Source of the DNA: Salinirubellus litoreus | GTDB lineage: Archaea; Halobacteriota; Halobacteria; Halobacteriales; Haloarculaceae | DNA length: 64,000 nt | NCBI RefSeq assembly: GCF_037335815.1 | Contig: NZ_CP147841.1 | Coordinates: 806,001 to 870,000, forward strand | Reading direction: 5' to 3' | Shown here: piece by piece, positions 38,493 to 47,303 of the stretch | Position numbering within the stretch: the stretch's first letter is position 1 | Layout: the number at the start of each line of letters is the position of its first letter | The notes under the pieces: model-generated | Told to the model about the DNA's origin: nothing | The model's database searches: none | Seen by the model: the letters and a program-made list of their open reading frames with translations, nothing else | Made by a program: the position numbers and the translations under genes

Positions 38493-38669
38493 ATGCGCAC
38501 CGAGGAGGAGGTCCGCGAGCGAATCGCCCGTCTCGAGGCGGAGTACGACGACCACGACCCGCCCTCCTCGGCGCTCGAGGAGGAGGCCGAGGTGGCGATA
38601 CTCCGGGCCATCGAGGAGCTCGAGTGGGTGCTCGAGGAGTACGACGCCGAGTCCGGGTTCACGACGTAG
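38493..38669 (+). CDS. 58-residue coiled-coil-like acidic protein
   Basis: ATG CGC ACC GAG ... ACG ACG TAG reads MRTEEEVRERIARLEAEYDD, then a SSALEEEAEVAILRAIEELEWVLEEY stretch. Heptad-rich, strongly acidic, likely a two-helix hairpin. The sequence has the look of a haloarchaeal conserved microprotein but no function is known to me. It stands alone between msrB and the zinc-ribbon gene. Confidence 0.65.
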   Translation: MRTEEEVRERIARLEAEYDDHDPPSSALEEEAEVAILRAIEELEWVLEEYDAESGFTT

Positions 38670-38744
38670 CCCCCGCTGAACGGTCGTTCGATCCGGATTC
38701 GGGCGGACGGGGGTTTCAAGAGCCACGGGTCCCTATCCCGTGGT

Positions 38745-39071
38745 ATGCCGGACGGGACCACGTACGGGCTACTCGGGGTGCTCGTGTTACTTCACCTCCT
38801 CACCCTGGCGTACGCCTACCGGCGGCGGGCGAGCGGGGACGGCGGCTCCGAGAGCGCCGAGCGCACCGCGAGCACCGCGGACGACACCTCGGCTCCCGTC
38901 GGGCCCGTGCCAGGGGAGTTCGACGCGGACACCGCCACGGTCTCGTGTGAGGCCTGCGGGACGGAGAACGCCGCCGAGTACGCCTTCTGCCGGGCGTGCG
39001 TGAGCGAACTCCCGACCCGTGCGCCGACCGTGGAGGGCGGACCGGGGACGTTCCGGAGCGGGTCGGCGTAG
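38745..39071 (+). CDS. Single-pass membrane protein with C-terminal zinc ribbon
   Basis: 108 residues: N-terminal membrane segment (about 6-25, YGLLGVLVLLHLLTLAYAY), positively charged RRR, then a flexible acidic/Ser linker and a zinc ribbon with two CxxC (VSCEACGTENAAEYAFCRAC). Resembles DUF7577-type haloarchaeal proteins. Zinc ribbon is probably cytoplasmic. Function unknown; short promoter gap from the microprotein gene. Confidence 0.75.
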   Translation: MPDGTTYGLLGVLVLLHLLTLAYAYRRRASGDGGSESAERTASTADDTSAPVGPVPGEFDADTATVSCEACGTENAAEYAFCRACVSELPTRAPTVEGGPGTFRSGSA

Positions 39072-39143
39072 GCGCATCCGTCCGTCGGTGTCGACTACCG
39101 ACGCGAGCCAACGCTCAAGCCGATCCCCCGCGACCCGAGGCGT

Positions 39144-39812
39144 ATGCCGGAGTTCAGCGTCACCGAGGAACAGCTGGAGCGCCTCGACGCACTCCGAGCG
39201 GAGATTGAGGCAGTATTCGTCGACGGCTACGGCCACGTCCGGCGGCGCGACGCGCTCGACTACCTGCTCGACACGCACGCGCCGCCGGCCGAGGAGCGGG
39301 TCCGAGCGGCGCTCGACCGCGAGGTTCGGGACGAGTCGGGCGGGATCGACTACCCCGCCCTCCAGTCCGTCGCGAGGAACACGGACGGCGTGAAGGGCTC
39401 CGGGATGGCCGCGAGGGAGATGTACGAGGCCGTCCTCGAGGCGAAGCTCCGGGAGACCGACCCCGGCGATCCGGTCGGGCTCGGCTCCGGCCCCCCGAGC
39501 GGCGAGGCGAACGGCGCGCCCGACGAGGCTACCGACCGGACCGAGGCGGAGACGGGTAACGCCGACGCGGGGGCGGGGCCGTCGCCTGGTGAGGGGGGAG
39601 CCGACGAGGGTTCCGGGACGGACCCGGCGTCGGCGGGCGACGACGGCGGCTCCCAGCTACGGGCGATGATGGACCTCCTGGAGACCCACGAGGACAGGTG
39701 GCGCAAGGCCGAGAGCGGCGACGCGCCCTACGAGGTCGACCTGCCCGACGGCGGAACCGAGCCCGCCCGGACCAGGGACGACGTGAAGCGGATCCTCTTC
39801 ACCAACTACTGA
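39144..39812 (+). CDS. Haloarchaeal protein with structured N- and C-terminus and disordered middle
   Basis: 222 residues. N-terminal ~95 residues are helical: FSVTEEQLERLDALRAEIEAVFVDGYGHVRRRDALDYLLDTH, with a ribbon-helix-helix-like spacing. A 70-residue Gly/Ala/Asp-rich disordered linker follows, then a short C-terminal block (AMMDLLETHEDRWRKAESGDAPYEVDLPDG). Possibly DNA-binding; not recognised as a named family. ATG 39144; isolated on the plus strand. Confidence 0.65.
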   Translation: MPEFSVTEEQLERLDALRAEIEAVFVDGYGHVRRRDALDYLLDTHAPPAEERVRAALDREVRDESGGIDYPALQSVARNTDGVKGSGMAAREMYEAVLEAKLRETDPGDPVGLGSGPPSGEANGAPDEATDRTEAETGNADAGAGPSPGEGGADEGSGTDPASAGDDGGSQLRAMMDLLETHEDRWRKAESGDAPYEVDLPDGGTEPARTRDDVKRILFTNY

Positions 39813-40054
39813 CCCGACGGCGCTCCGCCCGGACCCCGCCCGCAGGGACCAGCAGAACTGTTCGTGTTTTCCAACGTAACGGGGTGTTGACTCGCTGAAA
39901 TCGGCGTGCGAGATATGGAGGGTGGAGTCAGCAGTCGGGTAGCCGGACGGGGACTGCCACGCAGGTCGAGGTCCCTCCTGGACACGCGGTCAGCGATTCT
40001 ACGAGTCTGGGAATCAACACACCAATTTTCGAGCGCTCCTGCTTACTACCACGC

Positions 40055-40333
40055 ATGGGAGAACTCGAGACAGAGGAACAGAAGACACGGGCGGAGATAG
40101 CTACGTACCTTCGGGACCTAGCCGACCAACTCGATGGAGACGGTGACGTGACTCTCGACCTCGGCGGGACAACAGTGCAGTTGAATCCGACAAATCCTGT
40201 CACGTTCAAACTCGAGGGGGAATCCGACTGGTCCCAAGGAGACACGGATGCCAAACAGAGCATCGAGTTCGAGCTCGTCTGGTGGCGAGAGGCTGCGTCT
40301 GCCGAGGAGGGCACACTCGACGTTCAGGAGTGA
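40055..40333 (+). CDS. Amphi-Trp domain protein
   Basis: 92 residues. The TRAEIATYLRDLADQLDGDG helix followed by beta strands VTLDLGGTTVQLNP, VTFKLEGESDW and SIEFELVWWREA matches the amphi-Trp domain, a small halophile-associated fold of unknown function. The gene and its 240-bp upstream region are less GC-rich and use more A/T-ending codons (TTG AAT CCG ACA AAT CCT) than neighbours, which hints at transfer. Confidence 0.82.
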   Translation: MGELETEEQKTRAEIATYLRDLADQLDGDGDVTLDLGGTTVQLNPTNPVTFKLEGESDWSQGDTDAKQSIEFELVWWREAASAEEGTLDVQE

Positions 40334-40456
40334 TCCGTCGAGTCGTCGACCGATTCAGGCGGGTGACCGATTCGTGCCCTGTATCCATCACGACGGTTCT
40401 GTTGGACACGGATCACTACGCCAACCGAATATCAAGAGGGCTCTGATAATCCTCCT

Positions 40457-41212
40457 TCAGTTCATCCGCATCCCACCGTTCACGTCCAGTACCGTACCAG
40501 TCACGTAGTTGGACATGTCCGAGGCGAGGTAGAGGACGCCCTCGGCGATGTCCTCGGGTTCGCCCAGGCGGTTCAGCGGTGCCATGTCCGGGCGGTAGTC
40601 CTCCCCCTCGGTCATCGGGGTCACGACGGGTCCGGGCGCGACGGCGTTGACGTAGACACCGTCCGGGGCGGCGTTCTTCCCGAGCCACCGGACGAGGCCG
40701 TGGATGCCGGCCTTCGAGGAGGCGTACCCCGCGTCGGAGATGACGCCGCCCACGCGTCCCGAGACGGAGCTCACGCAGACCACCTTCCCGTAACCCCGCT
40801 CGACCATGTGGTCGTAGAACGCCTGGGTGACGAGGAACGTCCCCGTGAGGTTGATCCCGATGACGCGGTTCCACTGATCGAGCGTCATCCCCGAGAAGTC
40901 GTTGCGGTGGACGACGCCGGCGACGTTCGCCACGATCTCCACCGAGTCGGCGAACGCGAACGCGGTGTCGCGGAGCGCCGCCACCTCGTCGGGATCGGAG
41001 ATGTCACACCCGACGGTCTCGCACTCGCTGCCGTGGGATTCGACGGCCTCGACCGCCGGGTCGAGGTGATCCTCGTCGACGTCCGTCGCCACGACGTCCG
41101 CCCCGTGGCGCGCGAGGGCCTCGCAGGTCGCCCTCCCGATGCCGCCCGCCGCTCCCGTCACCACGGCCGTCTGTCCCGTGAGATCGATCGGTCCGCTGAC
41201 TGGTGCCGTCAT
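40457..41212 (-). CDS. SDR-family NAD(P)-dependent oxidoreductase
   Basis: 251 residues with the full classical SDR set: TGAAGGIGRATCEALA, the cofactor Asp in VVATDVDEDHL (NAD preference likely), NVAGV, catalytic Ser in SSVSGRVGG, Tyr-Lys in DAGYASSKAGIHGL, and the AVAPGPVVTPM loop. The C-terminus NYVTGTVLDVNGGMRMN is typical of 3-oxoacyl-ACP reductase or sugar dehydrogenases. Substrate open. Divergent from the MFS gene. Confidence 0.92.
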   Translation of the reverse strand: MTAPVSGPIDLTGQTAVVTGAAGGIGRATCEALARHGADVVATDVDEDHLDPAVEAVESHGSECETVGCDISDPDEVAALRDTAFAFADSVEIVANVAGVVHRNDFSGMTLDQWNRVIGINLTGTFLVTQAFYDHMVERGYGKVVCVSSVSGRVGGVISDAGYASSKAGIHGLVRWLGKNAAPDGVYVNAVAPGPVVTPMTEGEDYRPDMAPLNRLGEPEDIAEGVLYLASDMSNYVTGTVLDVNGGMRMN

Positions 41213-41438
41213 GTCCCGGGGTTCAGTGGACCCGGTATTAAACGTGGGCGGAGGTGGTCGCTCCCGTTCGGAACCGTCGGGTATCGACGAGGACAGGCGT
41301 ATCTCTCGAATCGGAGAGGAACAGGAGTGCTGTCACTCTCCTGGCCCGACGTGGAGACCATACAACGAAGTGACGGCCGGTCCCTACCTCCTGATAGCCC
41401 GTATCGATGAACTACCCCAGAAACGGTCGTTCAGGGAG

Positions 41439-42629
41439 GTGACACGCTTGACGACCGTCGACGCGTCCGCGGAACTCTCGATCCCGTGGCACTCGTCCAC
41501 GCTCCGCGTCGTCCTGTTGAGCACTCTGTTGGCACCGTTCAGCGTCGCGCTCATCAGCCCGGGGCTGCCCGTCTTCCGGGACGCGTTCGGTACAACGGAC
41601 ACGGGAGCCAGCCTCCTGCTCGCCGCGATCCTGGTGCCGGGGATATTCCTCTCCCCGGTCCTGGGCCTCCTCACCGACCGTCTGGGACGACGGCGGGTGC
41701 TCGTCTCGTCCCTCGTCGGATGGAGCCTCGCCGGCGGGCTGATCGTCCTCCGCCCCTCGTTCCCCGTCGTGCTGGCGCTCAGGCTCGTTCAGGGGGCGGC
41801 CCTAGCCGGCATCGGCGTCACCACGATAACGCTCCTCGGAGACGTGTTCGAGGACGTTCAGCGGAACGAGGTCCTCGGCCTCAACACGGCCGTGCTTTCG
41901 GCCGGAGCGACCGCGTTCCCCCTCGTCGGCGGAGCACTGGTGACCGTCTCCTGGAACGCTCCGTTCGCCATGTACCTGCTCGGAATACCCGTCGCGCTCT
42001 TCGCTCTCCGCGTTCTTGAGGAACCCCTGGGGGAACGTGAATCGCGGAGCCTCGTGTACCTCCGGCGGGTCGTCTCCGCGCTCTCTGCCAGGGAGGCCGT
42101 CATGCTGTACGGCTCGGCGTTCGTGATCGACTCCCTGCTGTTCGGTGCGGTCTTCACCGGGCTCCCGTTCCTGCTGGCGGGTACCTACGGCCTCTCGCCG
42201 GTACTGATCGGGCTCGTGGTGGCGATCGGGGAGGTGGCATCGACGATCGCCGCCACGCAGAACGGTCGTCTCGCTCGCCACCTCTCGGACTACGGCATCA
42301 TCGCGGTCGGGTTCGTGGCCACCGCCGCCGGTCTCGTCGGGGCGGGACTCGCACCCACCCCCCTCCTGATCGCGCTCGCGACGCTCGGGTTCGGGGCCGG
42401 GTGGGGGTTGGCCCTCCCGTCGATAGACGCCGGTATCAGCAACCTCGTCCCGACGCAGTTCCGTGCCGGAGCGCTGAGCCTCCGCGGCAGCGCGAGCTTC
42501 GCCGGACGAGCGGCCGGTCCGATCGCCTTCGCCGCGCTCGCGGTCGGGAGCGGCTATCGCGTCCTCCTGCTCCTAGCGGGGGTCGTCGCGCTCGTCTCCG
42601 CGCTCGTCCTCTTCCTGCTGATGCGGTGA
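41439..42629 (+). CDS. MFS transporter
   Basis: 396 residues from GTG 41439, about twelve membrane helices. The between-helix-2-and-3 motif GLLTDRLGRRRVLVSS is plain, as is the large central loop (LGERESRSLVYLRRVVSALSAREAV). The C-terminal half carries GWGLALPSIDAGISNLVPTQFRAG. Drug/proton antiporter-like family, substrate unknown. The longer frame to 41139 overlaps the SDR coding region and is rejected; GTG 41439 is 25-30 residues before the first helix. Confidence 0.85.
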   Translation: MTRLTTVDASAELSIPWHSSTLRVVLLSTLLAPFSVALISPGLPVFRDAFGTTDTGASLLLAAILVPGIFLSPVLGLLTDRLGRRRVLVSSLVGWSLAGGLIVLRPSFPVVLALRLVQGAALAGIGVTTITLLGDVFEDVQRNEVLGLNTAVLSAGATAFPLVGGALVTVSWNAPFAMYLLGIPVALFALRVLEEPLGERESRSLVYLRRVVSALSAREAVMLYGSAFVIDSLLFGAVFTGLPFLLAGTYGLSPVLIGLVVAIGEVASTIAATQNGRLARHLSDYGIIAVGFVATAAGLVGAGLAPTPLLIALATLGFGAGWGLALPSIDAGISNLVPTQFRAGALSLRGSASFAGRAAGPIAFAALAVGSGYRVLLLLAGVVALVSALVLFLLMR

Positions 42630-42729
42630 CCGTTCGAGCTTCGGTTACCTCGATCCGCGTGGAATCGCACGTCCCGTATCAGCCGTCCCTGCCGATCGCT
42701 GACGACTCGACGGCGTCGTCCGGGGCGGA

Positions 42730-44760
42730 CTACCGTTCGATGACGAACGAGCCGTCGTCGGCGACCCGCCCGGTCGTCCCCGGTGGGAGCATCGCCGTGC
42801 TCCCCGTATCCTCCAGTATGGCCGGCCCCTCGACGGTCTCGCCGGCCGCGAACGCCGGACGGAACAGTACCTCCGTCTCGGTGTAGCCGGTCCCCTCGAA
42901 GTAGACCTCCCGTTCGCCCCGGTGGGGGTCGGCGTCGGCGGCCTCGGCCCGGTCGGCCAGCGGCGGCGTCGGGACCGTCCCGGTGACCCGGAGGGTGACC
43001 GCCTCGACGGGTTCCTCGCGCATCGCGTGCCCGTAGAGTCGGGCGTGCTCCTCGTGGAAGCGCTCGACGATACCTTCGATCGCCTCGTCGTCGAGCGGCC
43101 CGTCGCCGGCGGGGACGGTGAGTTCGTAGGACTGGCCGACGTACCGCACGTCGGCGGCGCGTTCGATATCGACCTCGTCGTCGTCGAACCCCATCTCGAC
43201 GAATCGCTCGCTCACGGTCCCCTCGAGCTCGGCGAACTGCTCGCCCATCGCCTCGGCGTCGAGTCGCTCGCCCCGGTAAGCCCGCGACTCGTCGGCGCGG
43301 ACGTCAGCGAGCAGCAGCCCCCGGGCCGAGAGCGTCCCCGGCGTCCGGGGGAGGACGACCGTGTCGATGTCCATCCGGTCGGCGACCGCGGGGGCCTGCA
43401 TCGGCCCGGCACCGCCGAAGGCGACGAGCGCGAACTCCGCGGGGTCGCGCCCCCGCTCGACGGTCACTCGTCTGATCTCGCGGGCCATCTTCGCGTTCGC
43501 CACCTTCAGGACGTCGAGCGCGGCGGATTCGACCGACTCGCCCAGGGGGTCGGCGACGGCCTCCCGGAACCGCTCGCGGGTCCGGTCAACGACGAGGTCC
43601 ATGTCGCCGGCGACGAACGCCTCCGCGGAGAGCCGCCCGAGCAGGAGGTTCGCGTCGGTGACCGTCGGGTCGGTCCCGCCGCGGTCGTAGCAGATCGGCC
43701 CGGGATCCGCGCCCGCGCTCTTCGGCCCGACCCGGAGGCCACCGCCCTCGTCGATCCACGCGATGGAGCCGCCGCCGGCACCCACGGTGCTGATGTCGAT
43801 GAGCGGCGTCTTGATCGGGAGGTCGTTGATCTCTCCCTCCGTCGAGCGGACGATCTCGCCGCCCTCGACGATGCTCACGTCGGCGCTCGTCCCGCCCATG
43901 TCGAGGCCGATGGCGGCGTCGTAGCCGAGCCCCGTACTGACGTCGCGGCAGGCGACCGCCCCCGCGGCCGGTCCCGAGAGCACCGTCCGGAGCGCGAACT
44001 CCGTCGCCTGCTCGGGGCTGAAGATCCCGCCGCCAGAGTGCATCACGTTCAGCGGGACGTCGATACCGCGCTCCTCGACACCCGCCCCGAGCCTGTCGAG
44101 GTAGTCCGCGATGTTCCGTTTCACCGCCTCGTTGAGGACGGTCGTGACCGTCCGGTCGTACTCGCGGGCCTCCGGGTAGACCGCCGAGGAGAGCGCGTAC
44201 GGGAGTTCGGCGTCGTGGGCTTCGATCAGTTCGCCGACCCGACGCTCGTGTGCGTCGTTCAGGTGCGAGAACAGCATCGAGACGACGACCGATTCGGCAC
44301 CGGACTCGACGAGGTCGTCGATGGCCTCCCGGGCCGCCGCCTCGTCGAGTTCGTCCACCACCGACCCGTCGTGGGCGATGCGGCCGGGGACGCCGAGCCG
44401 CCTGTGCCGGGGCACGAGCGCCGGGGGCTTCTCCTGCTGGAGATCGTAGAGTTCGGGACGGGTCTGGTCGCCGATCTCGAGGACGTCCCGCAATCCCTCG
44501 TTCGTCAGCAGGCCGATCGGCGGGACGTCCCCCTCCAGGACGGCGTTCGTGCCGACGGTCGTCCCGTGGCTGAGGAACGCCACCCGTGAGGGGTTCACGC
44601 CCGTCTCCTCGACGATGGCGTCGATGCCGTTCAGTACCCCCCGGTCGAACTCCGGCGGCGTCGAGGGGGTCTTCGTCGTGTGGATCTCCCCCGTCTCCTC
44701 GTCGTAGAGCACGACGTCGGTGAACGTCCCGCCGGTGTCGACGCCGATGCGGACGCTCAC
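42730..44760 (-). CDS. hyuA: Hydantoinase/5-oxoprolinase subunit A
   Basis: 676 residues. N-terminal ATPase-like start SVRIGVDTGGTFTDVVLYDE, then FLSHGTTVGTNAVLEG, a central actin-like region with IGLDMGGTSADVSIVEGG and TVGAGGGSIAWIDEGGGLRVGPKSAG, and a C-terminal YVGQSYELTVP. ATP-dependent opening of a cyclic amide (hydantoin, 5-oxoproline or acetone-carboxylase-like substrate). ATG overlaps the hyuB stop by 4 bp (ATGA), so both subunits are made together. Confidence 0.92.
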   Translation of the reverse strand: MSVRIGVDTGGTFTDVVLYDEETGEIHTTKTPSTPPEFDRGVLNGIDAIVEETGVNPSRVAFLSHGTTVGTNAVLEGDVPPIGLLTNEGLRDVLEIGDQTRPELYDLQQEKPPALVPRHRRLGVPGRIAHDGSVVDELDEAAAREAIDDLVESGAESVVVSMLFSHLNDAHERRVGELIEAHDAELPYALSSAVYPEAREYDRTVTTVLNEAVKRNIADYLDRLGAGVEERGIDVPLNVMHSGGGIFSPEQATEFALRTVLSGPAAGAVACRDVSTGLGYDAAIGLDMGGTSADVSIVEGGEIVRSTEGEINDLPIKTPLIDISTVGAGGGSIAWIDEGGGLRVGPKSAGADPGPICYDRGGTDPTVTDANLLLGRLSAEAFVAGDMDLVVDRTRERFREAVADPLGESVESAALDVLKVANAKMAREIRRVTVERGRDPAEFALVAFGGAGPMQAPAVADRMDIDTVVLPRTPGTLSARGLLLADVRADESRAYRGERLDAEAMGEQFAELEGTVSERFVEMGFDDDEVDIERAADVRYVGQSYELTVPAGDGPLDDEAIEGIVERFHEEHARLYGHAMREEPVEAVTLRVTGTVPTPPLADRAEAADADPHRGEREVYFEGTGYTETEVLFRPAFAAGETVEGPAILEDTGSTAMLPPGTTGRVADDGSFVIER

Positions 44761-46550
44761 TCGCGCTCACCTCCCGGCTCGGCGGCGGGGTTCGGTGTGG
44801 TGGCGGATCCGCCGTCGGTCGCGGTCCTCCCGTCGCCATCGGTCTCCGCCCTGGCGTCCGTCGGCTCCGTCGTCCCCGCCTCGGGATCGACCTCCAGTCC
44901 GTACGACTCGCGGGCCTTCCCGACGCTCACCTTCCCGTCGCGGACGTCCGCCAGCACCGCCTCCGGATCGCGTTTCGTCGGCGGACCGTACCCCCCGCCG
45001 CCCGGGGTCCGGACGCTCACCACGTCGCCGGGATCGAGGTCCGTCGTCGACTTCGAGGAGAGTTCCGTCGAGTCGCCGTCGGGGTCGAAGAGGAACCGCG
45101 AGGGGCTGGCGCTCTCCCCGCCGAACAGCCCCCAGGGTTCGGACTTCGTCCGGTCGGTAAGCAGCGAGAAGGTCGCCTCCTCGCCGTAGAACTCGTAGTC
45201 CCGGCGGACCCCGAGCCCGCCGCGCTGGCGGCCCGCACCCTCCGAGTCCCCGATCAGCTCGTACCGGCGGATGTACACCGGTACCTCGGATTCGAGCTCC
45301 TCGATGGGGCTGTTGGGCGTGTTCTGGAAGTGGGTCTGGACGGCGTCCATCCCGTCCTTCTCCGCGCGAGCGCCGTACCCGCCCGCGACCGTCTCGTAGT
45401 AGACGTATCGCCCGTCGTCGCGGGGGTCACGGCCCCCGAAGGCGATGTTCATGACGACGCCCTTCGTGGCCGCGATGGTCTCCTCGGGCACCGCGTCCGC
45501 CATCGCCTTCGCCACGAGGTCGCCTGCCCGCATCGCGATCTCCCACCCCGCCGCGACCGGCGCGTTGTCGGTCGGGTTCACCATCGTCCCCTCCGGGGTG
45601 ACGGTCTCGATGGGCCGGTAGAACCCGTCGTTCTTCGGGAGGTCCTCGCCGACGAACGCCATCACGACCGACATGGCACCCGCGAAGGCCATCGCTGGCG
45701 TGCAGTTGAGCGGCCCGCGGTTCTGTTTCGCGGTGCCGGTGTAGTCGATGGTCAGCTCGTCCCCGTCGACCTCGATGGCGAGTTCGAGGGCCACGGGCTC
45801 GTCGACGATGCCGTCGCCGTCCATCTCGTCGGACGCGGTGTACCGGCCGTCGGGGAGCTCCTCGATGGCCGCACGGACCCGGCGCTCGGTGTAGTCGAGC
45901 AGCTCGTCGAGCGACTCCTCGACCCGCGAGAGGCCGTAGCGGTCACAGAGGTCCGAGTAGCGCTCCTCGCCGATGTGGTTGGCGGCGAGCTGGGCCTGGT
46001 AGTCACCGCGTCGCATCTCGTGCTCGCGGACGTTCCGCAGGAGAAAGGAGAGAACCGGGTCGCGGTACTCCCAGTCCTCGACGGCGTGAACTCCCGGAAT
46101 GATCATCCCCTCGCCGTAGAGTTCGGTCGAGTCGTTCGGGATCCCCCCCGGCGTGCCGCCGCCGATGTCGACGTGGTGGGCGGAGTTGGCCGCGTATCCG
46201 ACGATCTCACCCTCGTGGAACACCGGCGAGATGAGCATCACGTCGGGGAGGTGAACCGCCCCCCTGTAGGGGTCGTTGATGAGGATGCCGTCGCCGGGTT
46301 CGAGCTCCTTGCCCTCCTCGCGGAGCCGCCGGACGTTCCGGGGGACGACCGAGACGAGCGAACCGATGTGCTGTGGCGCGAGGTCGTGCTGGGCGACGTG
46401 TCTGAGATCCGAATCGAAGAGGGCGCAGGTGTGGTCCCGTCGGATCTTGATGTTCGTCGAGTACGCGGTCCGCTGGAGCGTCGCTCCCATCTCCTCGACG
46501 ACGCTCTCCAACGAGTGTCTGAAAATCTCCAGCTCGCCGGTGGAAACCAT
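44757..46550 (-). CDS. hyuB: Hydantoinase/5-oxoprolinase subunit B
   Basis: 597 residues. Recognisable HyuB blocks are EEMGATLQRTAYSTNIKIRRDHTCALFD, DPYRGAVHLPDVMLISPVFHEGEIVGYAANSAHHVDIGG, LDYTGTAKQNRGPLNCT and the ending GDVVSVRTPGGGGYGPP. Disordered C-terminus. Works with hyuA just downstream. The minus TATA GCTTATAC at 46573-46580 lies 23-30 bp before ATG 46550 (leaderless) and drives the pair. Confidence 0.92.
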   Translation of the reverse strand: MVSTGELEIFRHSLESVVEEMGATLQRTAYSTNIKIRRDHTCALFDSDLRHVAQHDLAPQHIGSLVSVVPRNVRRLREEGKELEPGDGILINDPYRGAVHLPDVMLISPVFHEGEIVGYAANSAHHVDIGGGTPGGIPNDSTELYGEGMIIPGVHAVEDWEYRDPVLSFLLRNVREHEMRRGDYQAQLAANHIGEERYSDLCDRYGLSRVEESLDELLDYTERRVRAAIEELPDGRYTASDEMDGDGIVDEPVALELAIEVDGDELTIDYTGTAKQNRGPLNCTPAMAFAGAMSVVMAFVGEDLPKNDGFYRPIETVTPEGTMVNPTDNAPVAAGWEIAMRAGDLVAKAMADAVPEETIAATKGVVMNIAFGGRDPRDDGRYVYYETVAGGYGARAEKDGMDAVQTHFQNTPNSPIEELESEVPVYIRRYELIGDSEGAGRQRGGLGVRRDYEFYGEEATFSLLTDRTKSEPWGLFGGESASPSRFLFDPDGDSTELSSKSTTDLDPGDVVSVRTPGGGGYGPPTKRDPEAVLADVRDGKVSVGKARESYGLEVDPEAGTTEPTDARAETDGDGRTATDGGSATTPNPAAEPGGERE

Positions 46551-46572
46551 ACCCGCTCTGCCGGTCCCAGTC

Positions 46573-46580
46573 GTATAAGC
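46573..46580 (-). promoter_or_regulatory. TATA box of hyuBA
   Basis: Minus strand GCTTATAC, 23-30 bp before ATG 46550. Confidence 0.6.
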
Positions 46581-46610
46581 GTGCAGGGATAGTGCCGGCC
46601 GGGGCCGGCC

Positions 46611-47303
46611 TCACTCCTGCTCCGCCGGCTCTCGTCTGACGACGAGCACCGGGCCGACCGACTCCGCCGCCACGCGATCGGTGACGTCCCCGAAGAGGAA
46701 CGACTGGAGCGACGGGGCCTGCTCGCCCATCACGATGGCGTCGTGGTCGGGCAGGGCCGCGAGGAGTGCGTCGAGCGGGCCCGCTTCCTCGGCCAGCACC
46801 GTTCGAGCGCTGATCCCCGCGTCTTCGAGCCGCGACCGCGCGTTCTCGAGCGGCGTGGCCCCCTCGTCGCCCGCGACCCGGAGCAGCGTCACCTCGATCG
46901 CCCGATCGCCGACGAGTTCGGTCACGAACTCGAGGATCCGGTCGGTCGCGACGTCGCCGGAGAGCGAGACGAGCAGCCGGTCGACCGCGCCGGTGGCCCC
47001 GGTGATAGCGTACGCCCGGGCACCGACCTCGTCGGCGACCCGACGGACGGTCTTCGGCCGGTCGGTCGTGAAGACGAGTCGGTAGTCGGCGTCGCCACCT
47101 GCATCCCGGAACTCCTCCGTGATGTCGGCCAGCGCCGCGTTCGCCCGGTCCTCGTACTGCTGTCTGGCCTGGTCGGGCGGCGTCTGCTCGGGCAGGACGT
47201 GGTAGCCGAGCACCGTGACGTCCATCGTACCCAGGAGGTTCATCAGCCCCAGCGGTACCGCCTCGCCCTTGAGCACCGCGACGGGGACGACGACACGACT
47301 CAT
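46611..47303 (-). CDS. Universal stress protein (UspA family)
   Basis: 230 residues from ATG 47303 (MSRVVVPVAVLKGEAVPLGL). Two regions resemble Usp domains, the second ending ALPDHDAIVMGEQAPSLQSFLFGDVTDRVAAESVGPVLVV, where the ATP-site G-x2-G-x9-G[S/T] is only partly kept. It overlaps the permease stop by one base (TGATG). Usp proteins fused to or coupled with APC permeases are common in haloarchaea and are thought to regulate the transporter. Confidence 0.83.
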   Translation of the reverse strand: MSRVVVPVAVLKGEAVPLGLMNLLGTMDVTVLGYHVLPEQTPPDQARQQYEDRANAALADITEEFRDAGGDADYRLVFTTDRPKTVRRVADEVGARAYAITGATGAVDRLLVSLSGDVATDRILEFVTELVGDRAIEVTLLRVAGDEGATPLENARSRLEDAGISARTVLAEEAGPLDALLAALPDHDAIVMGEQAPSLQSFLFGDVTDRVAAESVGPVLVVRREPAEQE